64,000 bases of DNA from JACRCG01 sp964524835 (GCA_964524835.1 CAZGEG010000006.1:120473-184472); one strand, 5' to 3'. Shown: positions 15,572 through 24,981, counted from the stretch's first letter. Made by a program: numbers and translations. The notes: generated by a model from the letters alone, not told the origin.

Positions 15572-17632
15572 CTAGGCCGTATCCGACTGCATCTTTGGCA
15601 GCCAGACGGTGAATTCGGAACCATGGTCGATACGGCTCTCAACTTCGATCCGGCCACCATGGGCCTCGATAATCTGCCGACTTTGATATAGTCCTATTCC
15701 CATGCCCTGTTTCTTCGTACTGGTGAAAGGCTTGAAAAGTACGTGCCGCAGGAATGCTGCAGGGATACCGCACCCCTCATCCTTTACACGAATGAATGGG
15801 CTGCCGTTTTCTCCCACCTCCACTCTTACCGGTGTACTCCCGTCGGTAGCCTCAACCGCATTCAGCATGAGATTGAGCGCGACTTTCTGCAGTTCTTCCC
15901 TGTCCGCTTCTGCTATCACACTGGTTCCTGTCACCTCCAGTGTCCTGCCGGTGACCATCGCGGCGGTATCGTGCGCCATCTGCAGCAGATCGACAGGAGT
16001 CAGCTGCAGCGTTTTTTTCTCCGGCAGATGTTTCAAACGGGCAATTATGTTTCTCATCTTGACAACAGTATTTCCGAGGGACATGAGAAGATCATTCTGA
16101 AAGGCGGGTACGTTAATATGTTCCTGTGCATTTTCGAGCAACATCGAAACGGCCGACACGAGATTCTTCAGGTCATGCATTACAAATGTTGAAACCTTTC
16201 CGATTGCCGCCAACTCGCGCGAACAAGCCAACTGGTCAGAAAGGCGCAGGTTAAGAAGTGCCGCTGAGGCCTGTTTTGCAAGGGTTCTCATCAGGTCGAA
16301 ATCCTCATGGGTATAGATTTCTTCATTACTGTGAGGCCGACCCAGCACAATAAAGCCGTCAACCGCTTCGTTCATGATGAGCGGAATGATGAAACATGCG
16401 TCTGCTCCGCTAAAAAATGCCCGATGACGGGCGTTTTCAGTCACCGCCTCGTCATTCCGCAAATCAACAATCCATCTGCTGCTGGCCAATGTTTCAATTG
16501 CAGAGTCGCTGATGCCGAAAGCAATATCATCGCCGTCCAATGCAATACCGGCCGCCTGTTGATACTGATCACGCTCCTGGTTAATTATGAACAAGGCCCC
16601 CGATCCCATCCCGAAAGTGTCACAGAATTCCGAAACGATCGAATGCAACTGGTTCTCCCTTGTTTGCGATGCAGAAAGCCGCTCCGTGAACTGAATCCAT
16701 TGGGTCCGGTAGTCGTACTTGGTCTGGTAGAAGTTTTTGTGAATAAAAACCGTGACTCTGCGCTTGACTGTTTCTGAAAGGAGAATGATGAACAGTCCAA
16801 GTCCGGCAAAAAAGACAAGGGCGAATATCATCGAGCGCTGAAACCCGTCGCCGAAATATTTCATACCCTCACCGACAAGCCCGAGGAAAATGATGTACAT
16901 ACCAACAGCAAGCAGAACCGCCGATTTGCATGCCATTTGCGGCGAAACGTGGACGGAAACGCCGCTGCCGCGTTTCAGCCGGGAATAGGCCATCATCGCC
17001 ACGGCGGCGATCAGTACCACGGAACGCATCGGGACCAGTTGCATGTTGATCGTGCGAAAGAGAAGAGCCTGACTGTAGTATATGACGAGCATCGAAAGAA
17101 AAGCCCCCGCTCCCAGCAACTCGAATTTTATCTTCCAGCGAGATGGGCTGGTCGTGTTCGACAAGGTCTGTTCCAGTTGGATAAGGGAGGCGACGAGGCA
17201 GACAAGCACCAGAAGATAGAAGATAAAGCCGTAATTACTGAGGAAGAGAACTTTTTCCGTGACAAAGTCCGGCGAGTATACGAAAGAACGGATGGGAAGC
17301 ATGAGCGCAAGAAGCGCCAAAAGTGGAGATGATGCCAGCAGGAACCGGAAAGGAATCGTGACGGTGCTTTGCCAGTTCTGCCTTGCGTAGGTCAGGGTGA
17401 ACAAGAGCCAGATCGGCAGCAGAACGGCTTCCGACACAAGAGAAAACTTTTTCCAGAAATAGATCTGTTCAGGATTGCACAACAGCAGCAGGTCAAACAG
17501 TTCCAGAAGCGCAGACATCGCGACTGCAAGGGAGAGCGGGACGGGCGGGGAGGCGACGTCCTTCCGAAGCACGAAATAGAGAGGAAACATGGCTGCACTA
17601 ATGACTGCCATTATGGAAAGGACCATTAACAT
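15572..17632 (-). CDS. prsK: PrsK: PEP-CTERM-system membrane histidine kinase
   Basis: 686 residues. About eight N-terminal hydrophobic segments (to about residue 290), then a GAF-like sensor region (about 310-460), a histidine dimerisation segment with MHDLKNLVSAVSMLLENA (phospho-acceptor H before DLKN), and an ATPase domain with N-box LNLMLNAVEAT and G-boxes DEGCGIP and GMGIGLYQS. This architecture matches PrsK, partner of PrsR. It should autophosphorylate and pass phosphate to D51 of PrsR; its signal is unknown. The start at 17632 overlaps the stop of the upstream epimerase gene by 7 bp; an in-frame ATG at 17626 is an alternative. Confidence 0.9.
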   Translation of the reverse strand: MLMVLSIMAVISAAMFPLYFVLRKDVASPPVPLSLAVAMSALLELFDLLLLCNPEQIYFWKKFSLVSEAVLLPIWLLFTLTYARQNWQSTVTIPFRFLLASSPLLALLALMLPIRSFVYSPDFVTEKVLFLSNYGFIFYLLVLVCLVASLIQLEQTLSNTTSPSRWKIKFELLGAGAFLSMLVIYYSQALLFRTINMQLVPMRSVVLIAAVAMMAYSRLKRGSGVSVHVSPQMACKSAVLLAVGMYIIFLGLVGEGMKYFGDGFQRSMIFALVFFAGLGLFIILLSETVKRRVTVFIHKNFYQTKYDYRTQWIQFTERLSASQTRENQLHSIVSEFCDTFGMGSGALFIINQERDQYQQAAGIALDGDDIAFGISDSAIETLASSRWIVDLRNDEAVTENARHRAFFSGADACFIIPLIMNEAVDGFIVLGRPHSNEEIYTHEDFDLMRTLAKQASAALLNLRLSDQLACSRELAAIGKVSTFVMHDLKNLVSAVSMLLENAQEHINVPAFQNDLLMSLGNTVVKMRNIIARLKHLPEKKTLQLTPVDLLQMAHDTAAMVTGRTLEVTGTSVIAEADREELQKVALNLMLNAVEATDGSTPVRVEVGENGSPFIRVKDEGCGIPAAFLRHVLFKPFTSTKKQGMGIGLYQSRQIIEAHGGRIEVESRIDHGSEFTVWLPKMQSDTA

Positions 17633-18681
17633 GGTGTCTCCGTCCGTATTTCACACGGCAGTTTCTTCATGTACCACCCCATAGCCGCTTCCAGCCCCTC
17701 TTCGACGGAATGGGTGGGGGCATATCCCAGCAGCCGCTTTGCCTTGCTGATGTCCGCCTGCGAGTGGAGTACGTCACCCTGTCGAAAGTCACGGTAAACC
17801 GGGCGGCTTTCGACAGGGTGATCCCGGTATGGCTGCATGATCTTTTGCAGACAGTAATACAGTTCGCTGAGCGTGGTGCGCTTGTTGAGTGCGACATTGT
17901 AGACCTGATTGACCGCCTCCCGGTTGTTTGTCAGGGCTGCCAACAGATTGGCCTGTACCACGTTTCCTATGTAGCAGAAATCCCGGCTGGTTTCTCCGGT
18001 ACCGTTGATATGCACTGTCTCACAGGCCCTCAATGCCGATATCCAGTGGGGAATGACCGCGGCGTACGCGCCATCCGGGTCCTGCCGTGGACCGAACACA
18101 TTGAAGTAGCGAAGCCCAACCGTCTCCAGGCCATAGAGCTGCGTGAATACATGGGCATACAATTCGTTTACCATCTTGCTGACGGCGTACGGTGAAAGTT
18201 GCCGCCCGCAGGCATCTTCGACCTTGGGCAGGGCGGGGGCATCTCCATAGACGGCGCTGCTGGAAGCATACACCATCCGTTTTACCTGCTTGTCGCAAGC
18301 CGCCTTGAGCATGTTGAGATGCCCGCTTACATTATTCTCGTTCGAGTTCAGCGGATCCTCAATTGAGCGGGGAACCGAGCCGAGCGCCGCCTGATGGAGT
18401 ATTACATCCACACCTGTGCATGCCGCTTGGCATGTGCCGAGATGGCGTATATCCCCTTCGATGAAGTTGAATTGTCTCCACTGATGTGCGCTTACCAGCG
18501 CCTGAACATCATTGAGATTTTCCCGTTTGCCGGTGGATAAATTGTCGAGCCCCACCACCTGCTGATCAAGCAGCAACAGCTCCTCCAGAAGGTTGGAGCC
18601 GATAAAACCAGCTACCCCGGTAACCAGCCACCGTTTCGGCGCTTTGATCATTTCGCTTCGTAAGATATCGTAGGCTGTCAT
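17626..18681 (-). CDS. UDP-N-acetylglucosamine 4-epimerase (WbpP/TviC type)
   Basis: 351 residues of the extended short-chain dehydrogenase family. NAD-binding GVAGFIGSN near the N-terminus, catalytic SSSAVYGD and YAVSK, then LRYFNVFGPRQDP. The N-terminal extension before the Rossmann loop and RWLVTGVAGFIGSN are typical of the WbpP/TviC/Gne group, which interconverts UDP-GlcNAc and UDP-GalNAc or their uronic acids. It sits 14 bp after a TviB/WbpO-like dehydrogenase; together they would give UDP-GalNAcA from UDP-GlcNAc, as in Vi antigen synthesis. The exact substrate is inferred from context. Confidence 0.82.
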   Translation of the reverse strand: MTAYDILRSEMIKAPKRWLVTGVAGFIGSNLLEELLLLDQQVVGLDNLSTGKRENLNDVQALVSAHQWRQFNFIEGDIRHLGTCQAACTGVDVILHQAALGSVPRSIEDPLNSNENNVSGHLNMLKAACDKQVKRMVYASSSAVYGDAPALPKVEDACGRQLSPYAVSKMVNELYAHVFTQLYGLETVGLRYFNVFGPRQDPDGAYAAVIPHWISALRACETVHINGTGETSRDFCYIGNVVQANLLAALTNNREAVNQVYNVALNKRTTLSELYYCLQKIMQPYRDHPVESRPVYRDFRQGDVLHSQADISKAKRLLGYAPTHSVEEGLEAAMGWYMKKLPCEIRTETPC

Positions 18682-18694
18682 GGCTGTTCCTCAA

Positions 18695-19984
18695 TTATAA
18701 ACGCCAGGATCGAATCCCCGCATCGTTCAGCAGGTCGGATTCAAATATCCCCTTTACATCGATCAGCACCGGACGGTCATCAACCAGCAGAATCGACAGG
18801 TCCGTAATGGACCAGCGCAGATAGGCATCATGGGCAACGGCGGAGACAACTGCTGCCGCCGGCTTCAGATCTTCCAGCCTGACAAGTGATATGCCATATT
18901 CCCGGAGGGCTTCAGCGGGGTCAGCCAGTTGGTCGTGAACCTGCACGGCAACCCCGTAATCTTCCAATTCGCGGATAATGTCGACCACCTTCGAGTTGCG
19001 AAGATCAGGGCAGTTTTCTTTAAATGTCAGCCCAAGCACGGTGACGGTGCTGCCGGAAATATAGTGCCCGGCATGGATCATCTCCTTTATCGTTTGATGG
19101 GCAATGAATTTTCCCATGCCGTCATTGATCCGTCTCCCGGCCAGGATCACCTGCGGAATGTAGCCAATCCTCTCTGCCTTATGGGTCAGGTAATATGGAT
19201 CGACGCCGATACAATGTCCTCCCACCAGTCCCGGCTTGAACGGCAGAAAGTTCCATTTGGAACCGGCGGCTTTAAGTACATCTCCGGTATCGATCCCCAA
19301 ACGGTCGAATATCAGCGACAGTTCGTTCATGAGGGCAATATTGAGATCCCTCTGGGTGTTTTCGATCACTTTTGCCGCCTCCGCCACCATGATGCTGGGA
19401 GCCCGGTGGACACCTGCAGTCACGACCCTTTCATAGGTATGGGCTATAATTTCAAGGGATTCGGCGTCCTGCCCCGAGACGACTTTCCTGATCTTTGTGA
19501 AAGTGTGTTCCTTGTCGCCGGGGTTGATCCGTTCCGGGCTGTAACCGATCTTGAAATCGAGCCCGCAGGTAAGCCCGGATTCCCTGGCAAGAACCGGCAC
19601 ACACTCCTCTTCGGTGGCACCGGGGTAGACCGTTGATTCGTAGACGACGATATCCCCTTTTTTCAGGGCCTTACCTACCGTTTTCGAAGCGCTGATGAGC
19701 AGGGAAAGATCCGGCTGTTTGGCATTGTTGACAGGTGTGGGAACCGCGATGATATGGAAGTCGGCATGCTTCAGCTGATCAGTATCGGCGGTAAAGAGGA
19801 TATCTGCAGCGGCGAGATCCTGCGACGGGACTTCCCCTGTTCTATCATGGTTTCGTTGCAGTTCCGCGATACGGCTCTGATTGATGTCGAAGCCGATCGT
19901 TGTCGCCTCGTTACCGAAGGCCACTGCGACGGGAAGACCTACATAACCGAGACCGATAACCGAGACTAGTCTTTGTGTATTCAC
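18695..19984 (-). CDS. UDP-N-acetylhexosamine 6-dehydrogenase (TviB/WbpO type)
   Basis: 429 residues of the UDP-glucose/GDP-mannose dehydrogenase family. N-terminal VIGLGYVGLPVAVAFG (NAD site), IIAVPTPVN, VYESTVYPGATEEECVP, then the catalytic-cysteine motif FLPFKPGLVGGHCIGVDPYY, and a C-terminal UDP-binding domain with LGLTFKENCPDLRNSKV. The SPERINPGDK segment is typical of TviB/WbpO enzymes, which oxidise C6 of UDP-GlcNAc or UDP-GalNAc with two NAD+. Its partner is the epimerase just downstream. It implies that the polysaccharide contains an acidic N-acetylhexosaminuronic acid. Confidence 0.85.
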   Translation of the reverse strand: MNTQRLVSVIGLGYVGLPVAVAFGNEATTIGFDINQSRIAELQRNHDRTGEVPSQDLAAADILFTADTDQLKHADFHIIAVPTPVNNAKQPDLSLLISASKTVGKALKKGDIVVYESTVYPGATEEECVPVLARESGLTCGLDFKIGYSPERINPGDKEHTFTKIRKVVSGQDAESLEIIAHTYERVVTAGVHRAPSIMVAEAAKVIENTQRDLNIALMNELSLIFDRLGIDTGDVLKAAGSKWNFLPFKPGLVGGHCIGVDPYYLTHKAERIGYIPQVILAGRRINDGMGKFIAHQTIKEMIHAGHYISGSTVTVLGLTFKENCPDLRNSKVVDIIRELEDYGVAVQVHDQLADPAEALREYGISLVRLEDLKPAAAVVSAVAHDAYLRWSITDLSILLVDDRPVLIDVKGIFESDLLNDAGIRSWRL

Positions 19985-20025
19985 ACTGTTACCTCTCTGG
20001 CATACTTATGGAAGCCTTCAACCGG

Positions 20026-20658
20026 CTAAGCCGGGAGAAAATCGCGAATCAGCGGGTAAAAATCCATTATGAAACGGACTCCTGCAGCCGCAGCTTCATG
20101 TTCATCAACTTCGAACGGGACAGAAATGCGGATAAATGCGGCATCTTTACGTCCGTGTATGACCGAGTTGGTTATTCCGGCCAGTTTTAGTGAGTATTCA
20201 TCCGACAATGTTTTATCCTGCACCTGAAACCAGTATAGAAACAGCTCACGATTCTCGCCCTTCTGGTAGACCGCTTTTATCAGGCTGATTTTGCTGGGCG
20301 GTGTGCCGAGATGCATCCTCTCGGCAGATATCTGTTGCCACCCGCTTCCAGGCAGACAATTTTTCGGTGAATGGATCTCTCCGCTTTCCTTCCCGCCATC
20401 GTGATAGCCGATATAGAGGCCAACACGACTGACCCTAGACCCCTCATAACTCCTTGATAGATAATCGGTCGGTTTCAGCACGGAAAGTATGATTTCACTG
20501 AACCGTTCCTGGGAGACCATTCGCCATTCCCGGTATACGGTCGGGAATTGGTCAAGTGGCCTGACGACCGGAACCGCTGTCCTGGGGGTCAGGTGAATAC
20601 AGGCCCAGGTCAGTATAAGCAACAGATAGAAGCGTATGAAACGATACCTGGTGATCAT
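20026..20658 (-). CDS. epsI: EpsI: exosortase-associated protein
   Basis: 210 residues. One N-terminal membrane segment (YLLLILTWACIHL), then a periplasmic domain with the EpsI hallmarks YIGYHDGGKESGEIHSPKNC followed by LPGSGW, and YWFQVQ further on. EpsI accompanies or is fused to exosortases; its exact role in sorting is unclear. The ATG at 20658 overlaps the xrtA stop as ATGA (20655-20658), so the two are translationally coupled. The longer frame upstream to 20940 is out-of-frame xrtA sequence and was rejected. Confidence 0.88.
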   Translation of the reverse strand: MITRYRFIRFYLLLILTWACIHLTPRTAVPVVRPLDQFPTVYREWRMVSQERFSEIILSVLKPTDYLSRSYEGSRVSRVGLYIGYHDGGKESGEIHSPKNCLPGSGWQQISAERMHLGTPPSKISLIKAVYQKGENRELFLYWFQVQDKTLSDEYSLKLAGITNSVIHGRKDAAFIRISVPFEVDEHEAAAAGVRFIMDFYPLIRDFLPA

Positions 20659-21491
20659 GATGTTTTTTCCCGCAGTAACAGGCCCAACCCCGCTAACAGG
20701 ACCATCGCTAGCGTAAATACCGCCATGCCGGCAAATTCGTGAAAAAACCCCTGGGCGGCGGCTGCACCCTGATAATTGGCCAGAATGCCGGTTACAATTA
20801 CCCGCAGTGCGTTGGTTGCGATTGCGATAATGATTGAGGAAACGATGATAACCCATCGCTTGACGTGTGATACCTGCAGGTAAATGGCGTAGGCGGTACT
20901 GAGGGCGAGTATGGAAACAAGCGACCGCATGCCGCTGCATGCGTCGGCAACTTCGAGGGTGATGCTCGGGAACATGATGATATTTCCTTCCCGCACCACT
21001 GCGAGTCCGATCGCTTTCAAAAAGCCGACCGAAACCCAGCTGACAAACATCTTCAACGGTAAGGCGAGTGAATTGTAGACGATGTACGGCAGAGGAACCA
21101 TGAAGAGCAGGTAGAGAAGCGGCACGCGGGTTACCCTGAAAATTTCCGTTCCGAAGAAATAGAGCACCATTCCGGCAATCAGCACAATCAAAGAGGTGCG
21201 GGCGGTAAAGGACTCATTGGCAAGCGAGGATATGTACAGTTGCAGAAGGGCGCAAGCAATGACGACAGTGCCGATGCCGGAAGGTGCAACGTTGGCGGTT
21301 TTCAGATCGTTCCAGCGCTCACGAAGAAAGTAACCGGCAATCAGCGGCACGAGAAAACCGTGCGAATAGTTATCGTCATGGTACCAGTCCGCTGCCATCC
21401 CGGTCACGATGGTGCCGAAGAGCCCGGACACCAGCACGATTGCCAGTATCAGTTCGTATCGACTGCTGTGAAGTGACTCGGAAAAGGTCAT
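20655..21491 (-). CDS. xrtA: Exosortase (EpsH/Xrt family)
   Basis: 278 residues with about eight membrane helices. All three catalytic residues of the exosortase family are present: Cys185 (ADACSGMRS), Arg230 (TNALRV) and His251 (FFHEFAG), plus the N-terminal DDNYSHGFLVP motif. It cleaves proteins after the PEP motif, probably with transfer to another group, at the cytoplasmic membrane. The PEP-CTERM proteins at 678 and 10070 are substrates by signal type. The EpsI part is a separate gene rather than a fusion. XrtA is assigned from neighbourhood (PrsK, PrsR, PrsT); the FFHEFAG form could point to another Xrt subtype. Confidence 0.85.
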   Translation of the reverse strand: MTFSESLHSSRYELILAIVLVSGLFGTIVTGMAADWYHDDNYSHGFLVPLIAGYFLRERWNDLKTANVAPSGIGTVVIACALLQLYISSLANESFTARTSLIVLIAGMVLYFFGTEIFRVTRVPLLYLLFMVPLPYIVYNSLALPLKMFVSWVSVGFLKAIGLAVVREGNIIMFPSITLEVADACSGMRSLVSILALSTAYAIYLQVSHVKRWVIIVSSIIIAIATNALRVIVTGILANYQGAAAAQGFFHEFAGMAVFTLAMVLLAGLGLLLREKTS

Positions 21492-21533
21492 CTGTTCACC
21501 TGCTGAAAAAGGTCGTGTTACCCCACATTGATA

Positions 21534-21550
21534 TCACATACCGTGCCAGC
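21534..21550 (-). promoter_or_regulatory. Shared TGGCAC box upstream of xrtA
   Basis: Read on the minus strand, GCTGGCACGGTATGTGA differs by one base from GCTGGCACAGTATGTGA found upstream of glmS (24965-24981). It carries the -24 half of a sigma-54 promoter and a G at the right spacing, but GTGA replaces TTGC at -12. It is either an unusual sigma-54 promoter or a regulator site, 43 bp from the xrtA start. Confidence 0.4.
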
Positions 21551-21871
21551 AGGCATGATGCATAAAATTACGCGATAACGGCATGTTAGCCTGCCGGACC
21601 TCACGACGCTTCATATGGTGAAATGTTACTCCGGAACTTCTTAAAGAGTCGAACAGTGAAAGAGTGGCGTATCAAAAAGATTCTTGGAGAATGTAAAGTT
21701 TCTTGACGTTGTTAACAATGGAGCCTCGCTTTTCAACGACACTAATCGGTAAAATGAATACGGTGTAATGTTTTTTTGGGTGACTTCTTGACATTTTACT
21801 TTAATGCGCTACGAATTAAGGATGTTAAATATATCCGAGACTGCATTTTATTGCGGAAGGGGGATTTGTTG
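21551..21871. other. Divergent intergenic region between xrtA and regulator genes
   Basis: No gene is seen here. For the plus-strand regulator, TTGACA at 21788-21793 is a perfect -35 box, but the -10 region 17 bp later (ACGAAT) is poor. ATTCT-TGG-AGAAT at 21680-21692 is a short palindrome. Minus-strand TTTACA with GTCA ten bases upstream (21692-21707) weakly resembles the activator boxes at 442 and 9937. None of these is firm. Confidence 0.3.
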
Positions 21872-23293
21872 ATGGTAATACCGCCGGATAGACAACGTAC
21901 GATTTTGCTGGTCGGTGACGACCCCCAGACGTTGGAAAATAACCGGTTACTGTTTTCAGATGCCGGCATCGGTCATGCGATTGTCCTTGCGGACAGCCGC
22001 ACCGCCCTGCCGCTTCTCGAACAGCAGACCGTATCCCTGATAGTTCTCGATATGACCCCTGCCATGAACAGTGCCGAACTGCTGCCGCGAATCCGCAGGG
22101 AACATCCGAATATCCGGATTGTCGTTGAAACAACGCTCAGTGATGTGGAAATTGCCGTCAACTGCATGAAATCGGGAGCCGTCGATTATATCGTCAGGCC
22201 GGGAGAACCCGGACGACTGATCTCGGCAGCAGAGAACGCACTGGATTTCAATTACTCCCGGCAGGACGTCTCGTCTCTTAAGGAATATCTGCTCAACGAC
22301 CGATTGGAACACGCCGAGGCGTTTGCCGAGATAAAGACCGTCAGCAGGAAGATGCGCTCTATCTTCCAATATACGGAGGTCATCGCATGCTCGCCACATC
22401 CGGTACTGATCACGGGGGAGACCGGCGTCGGCAAAGAACTGTTTGCGGGGGCGATCCACCGGATCAGCAAAGCCAGGGGGCAATTCGTCAGCATCAATGT
22501 CGCCGGCCTTGACGACGCTATGTTTTCAGACACTCTCTTCGGCCACAAGAAGGGAGCCTTCACGGGCGCGGACCAGTACCGTGACGGATTGATCAGCAAG
22601 GCCGCAATGGGGACACTGTTTCTGGATGAAATCGGGGATTTGAGTGAGTTGTCACAGGTCAAACTTCTGCGTCTCCTGCAGGAGCGGGAATATTACCCGG
22701 TCGGGGCCGATCTTGTCAAAACCAGTTCAGCACGGATTGTTATGGCGACAAATGTGGACCTGCAGGAACGCATCAAGGAGGGGCGCTTCCGCAGAGACCT
22801 TTATTACCGCCTCTGCACCCATATGATTCACATTCCTGCGCTCCGCGAGAGGCGTGAAGACATCCCTCTTCTGCTTGACAGTTTTATCGAAGAGGCAGCA
22901 CTGCACTTTTGCAAGAGCATCCCTGCCGTCTCGCCCGAACTCACCAAGGCACTGGTGGAAAATGATTTTACCGGCAACATCAGGGAACTGAAGGCCAGAG
23001 TCAGTGACGCTGTAGCACGCAATGAAGATGGTGTGTTGTCCCTTGATAATTTTTCCGGAATTACTGCAGCGGCGCAGCAGCACTCTCCAGCCCCATCCTC
23101 AGAGCCCGCAGCCACTGCCGCAGGAATCTATGGTCTTTTTGGCGGCCTGCCCACTTTCCGCGAGATCGAAGACTATCTGTTAGTTGAGGCCTTGAAGATT
23201 TCTGAAGGCAACTATGCGGTCGCCGCTTCAATATTGGGGGTCACACGCCAAACCATAAGTAAACGCTTAAAATCGATCATTACTGTTTCTTGA
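21872..23293 (+). CDS. NtrC-type sigma-54 activator with altered receiver
   Basis: 473 residues: receiver-like domain (1-120), AAA+ domain with Walker A GETGVGKEL and intact sigma-54 loop GAFTGA, and a C-terminal Fis-type helix-turn-helix (AASILGVTRQTISKRL). The receiver keeps D16, D17 and acceptor D60, but the invariant lysine of the KP motif is Arg109 (VRPGEP), so normal phosphorylation switching is doubtful. The ATG at 21872 is preceded by a GGAAGGGGG stretch; the longer frame adds 32 unconserved residues. It is a paralogue of the next gene, 43 bp downstream. Targets may include exopolysaccharide or exosortase genes; unproven. Confidence 0.85.
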   Translation: MVIPPDRQRTILLVGDDPQTLENNRLLFSDAGIGHAIVLADSRTALPLLEQQTVSLIVLDMTPAMNSAELLPRIRREHPNIRIVVETTLSDVEIAVNCMKSGAVDYIVRPGEPGRLISAAENALDFNYSRQDVSSLKEYLLNDRLEHAEAFAEIKTVSRKMRSIFQYTEVIACSPHPVLITGETGVGKELFAGAIHRISKARGQFVSINVAGLDDAMFSDTLFGHKKGAFTGADQYRDGLISKAAMGTLFLDEIGDLSELSQVKLLRLLQEREYYPVGADLVKTSSARIVMATNVDLQERIKEGRFRRDLYYRLCTHMIHIPALRERREDIPLLLDSFIEEAALHFCKSIPAVSPELTKALVENDFTGNIRELKARVSDAVARNEDGVLSLDNFSGITAAAQQHSPAPSSEPAATAAGIYGLFGGLPTFREIEDYLLVEALKISEGNYAVAASILGVTRQTISKRLKSIITVS

Positions 23294-23336
23294 CGACAGC
23301 AGCACTTCTTCCACTGCCTGGAAAGGGGGGATCATC

Positions 23337-24755
23337 ATGAACTCCAAAATATGCTCGCAATTGCCGATTTTATTGATAGACGATGATTCTATAGTAGTTG
23401 AAATACAGGTTACCGCCCTGGAGAGTGAAGGTATAACGAATGTCCTCACACTCACCGACAGCAGAAAAACCGTGCAGTTTCTTGAAGACAACCCCGTATC
23501 GATCATCATCCTTGACCTGATGATGCCGCATGTATCCGGCCTGGATCTGCTTCCTGTACTGATTCGTGATTTTTCTCACATTCCGGTAATAGTTATGACT
23601 TCATCCGATGACATCGATACGGCGGTAAGCTGCATAAAAGCAGGAGCTGTTGATTTTCTCACAAAGCCGGTGAAAATCGAGCGACTGATACTGAGTGTCG
23701 AGAATGCTCTCCTTGCCAATGAATTGTCCCAGGAAAATCGCAGTTTGCGGGAATATCTGCTCAACGACCGCCTGGAGCATCCTGCAGCATTCGATGCCAT
23801 AATTACGACCAGCCAAAAGATGCGGGCCACCTTCAAGTACATTGAGGTTGTCGCAAAATCAGACCAACCGATATTGGTTACGGGCGAAACCGGCGTCGGC
23901 AAGGAATTGGTTGCAAGGGCACTTGGAGCGTTAAGCGGCAGAAAAGGGGCATTTGTCACGGTCAACGCCGCCGGACTTGATGACAATATGTTTTCCGACA
24001 CCCTGTTCGGTCACAAAAAAGGGGCATTTACCGGCGCAGACCAGTCGCGTGACGGTCTTATCTGTACAGCTGCCGGCGGCACCCTGTTTCTTGATGAAAT
24101 CGGCGATTTGAACGATAGTTCCCAAATCAAGCTGCTGCGGCTTATTCAGGAGCAGGAATTCTACCCCGTAGGGTCAGATGTTCTGAAGAAAACGGATGCC
24201 CGCCTGATTGTTGCAACCAATAAGGATCTTTCCTCCCTTATTGCCACCAACAAATTCCGCAAGGACCTCTACTACCGGCTGTGCGCCCACCACATCCAGA
24301 TACCGCCGCTTCGGGAACGTCGCGAGGACATTCCGTTACTGCTGGACTATTTTCTGGAAAAGGCCTCGAAATCACTCGGTAAAATCAAACCAGCTCCTTC
24401 ACGGGAAGTAACAGCTCTTCTATCAACCTATCATTTCGAAGGCAATGTCCGGGAACTTCATGCCATGGTCTCCGATGCCGTTGCCCGCTACACTTCCGGC
24501 TTGCTGACTCTCGACTGCTTTGTCGGTATTGCAGAAAACAATTGCAGCCGGACTAATGCAGAACTGCTGTTGCCGAGCAAGGAAGTTGACGAGGCGTTGT
24601 ACGGATTTTTCGGACGTTTTCCAACCCTGAAGGAGATGGAAGATTATTTGACCTCATCGGCAATGAATCTGACCAGCGGCAATCAGCGTTCAGCGGCACT
24701 ACTGCTGGGCATTGCGCGACAAACACTCAGCAAGCGTCTGGGCGCACCGTTGTAA
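23337..24755 (+). CDS. NtrC-type sigma-54 response regulator
   Basis: 472 residues, same architecture as its upstream paralogue and alike throughout (for example SLREYLLNDRLEHP and LFGHKKGAFTGADQ). Its receiver is complete: D15-D17, acceptor D60 (IILDLMMP), Thr88 and Lys110 (TKP). AAA+ domain with GETGVGKEL and GAFTGA, C-terminal helix-turn-helix LLLGIARQTLSKRL. Ribosome binding site AAAGGGGGGATC before ATG 23337. A tandem duplication produced the pair, one copy with a standard and one with an altered receiver; they may form mixed oligomers. The cognate kinase is not obvious; the hybrid kinase at 27140 is one candidate. Confidence 0.88.
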   Translation: MNSKICSQLPILLIDDDSIVVEIQVTALESEGITNVLTLTDSRKTVQFLEDNPVSIIILDLMMPHVSGLDLLPVLIRDFSHIPVIVMTSSDDIDTAVSCIKAGAVDFLTKPVKIERLILSVENALLANELSQENRSLREYLLNDRLEHPAAFDAIITTSQKMRATFKYIEVVAKSDQPILVTGETGVGKELVARALGALSGRKGAFVTVNAAGLDDNMFSDTLFGHKKGAFTGADQSRDGLICTAAGGTLFLDEIGDLNDSSQIKLLRLIQEQEFYPVGSDVLKKTDARLIVATNKDLSSLIATNKFRKDLYYRLCAHHIQIPPLRERREDIPLLLDYFLEKASKSLGKIKPAPSREVTALLSTYHFEGNVRELHAMVSDAVARYTSGLLTLDCFVGIAENNCSRTNAELLLPSKEVDEALYGFFGRFPTLKEMEDYLTSSAMNLTSGNQRSAALLLGIARQTLSKRLGAPL

Positions 24756-24964
24756 TGCGCCATTGCGACCAACCTCGGATGACCTCTTCACCACGAAATT
24801 AACACTGGTAAAATTTGTAACATCGTGCGGACTTCGTGCAGCTGTTGCTTTGCTAGCATGTCATCACATCCCCCTCTCCTCTTTTTAAGACCGGACTGCC
24901 TGCTGGCAAAGCCGGTTCAGTTGCCATAACACTTCAATATTATAACAGTAAATAGTCCTCTGCC
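24756..24964. other. Intergenic region upstream of glmS
   Basis: This is the first part of a 312-bp gap. No gene or clear terminator is seen. The following box at 24965-24981 is the only conspicuous element. Confidence 0.35.
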
Positions 24965-24981
24965 GCTGGCACAGTATGTGA
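24965..24981 (+). promoter_or_regulatory. Shared TGGCAC box upstream of glmS
   Basis: GCTGGCACAGTATGTGA matches the element upstream of xrtA (21534-21550, minus strand) at 16 of 17 positions. It has a sigma-54-like -24 half (TGGCAC), but GTGA where TTGC is expected at -12. It lies 87 bp upstream of the glmS start. Shared control of precursor supply and exosortase is an inference. Confidence 0.4.

Noticed and set aside
18929..19636. 235-codon antisense ORF within the dehydrogenase gene
   Set aside because: It is the shadow of the strongly supported TviB/WbpO-like gene in a GC-rich frame.
20659..20940. N-terminal extension of the EpsI frame
   Set aside because: It lies inside xrtA in another frame; the ATGA overlap at 20655-20658 gives the natural start.
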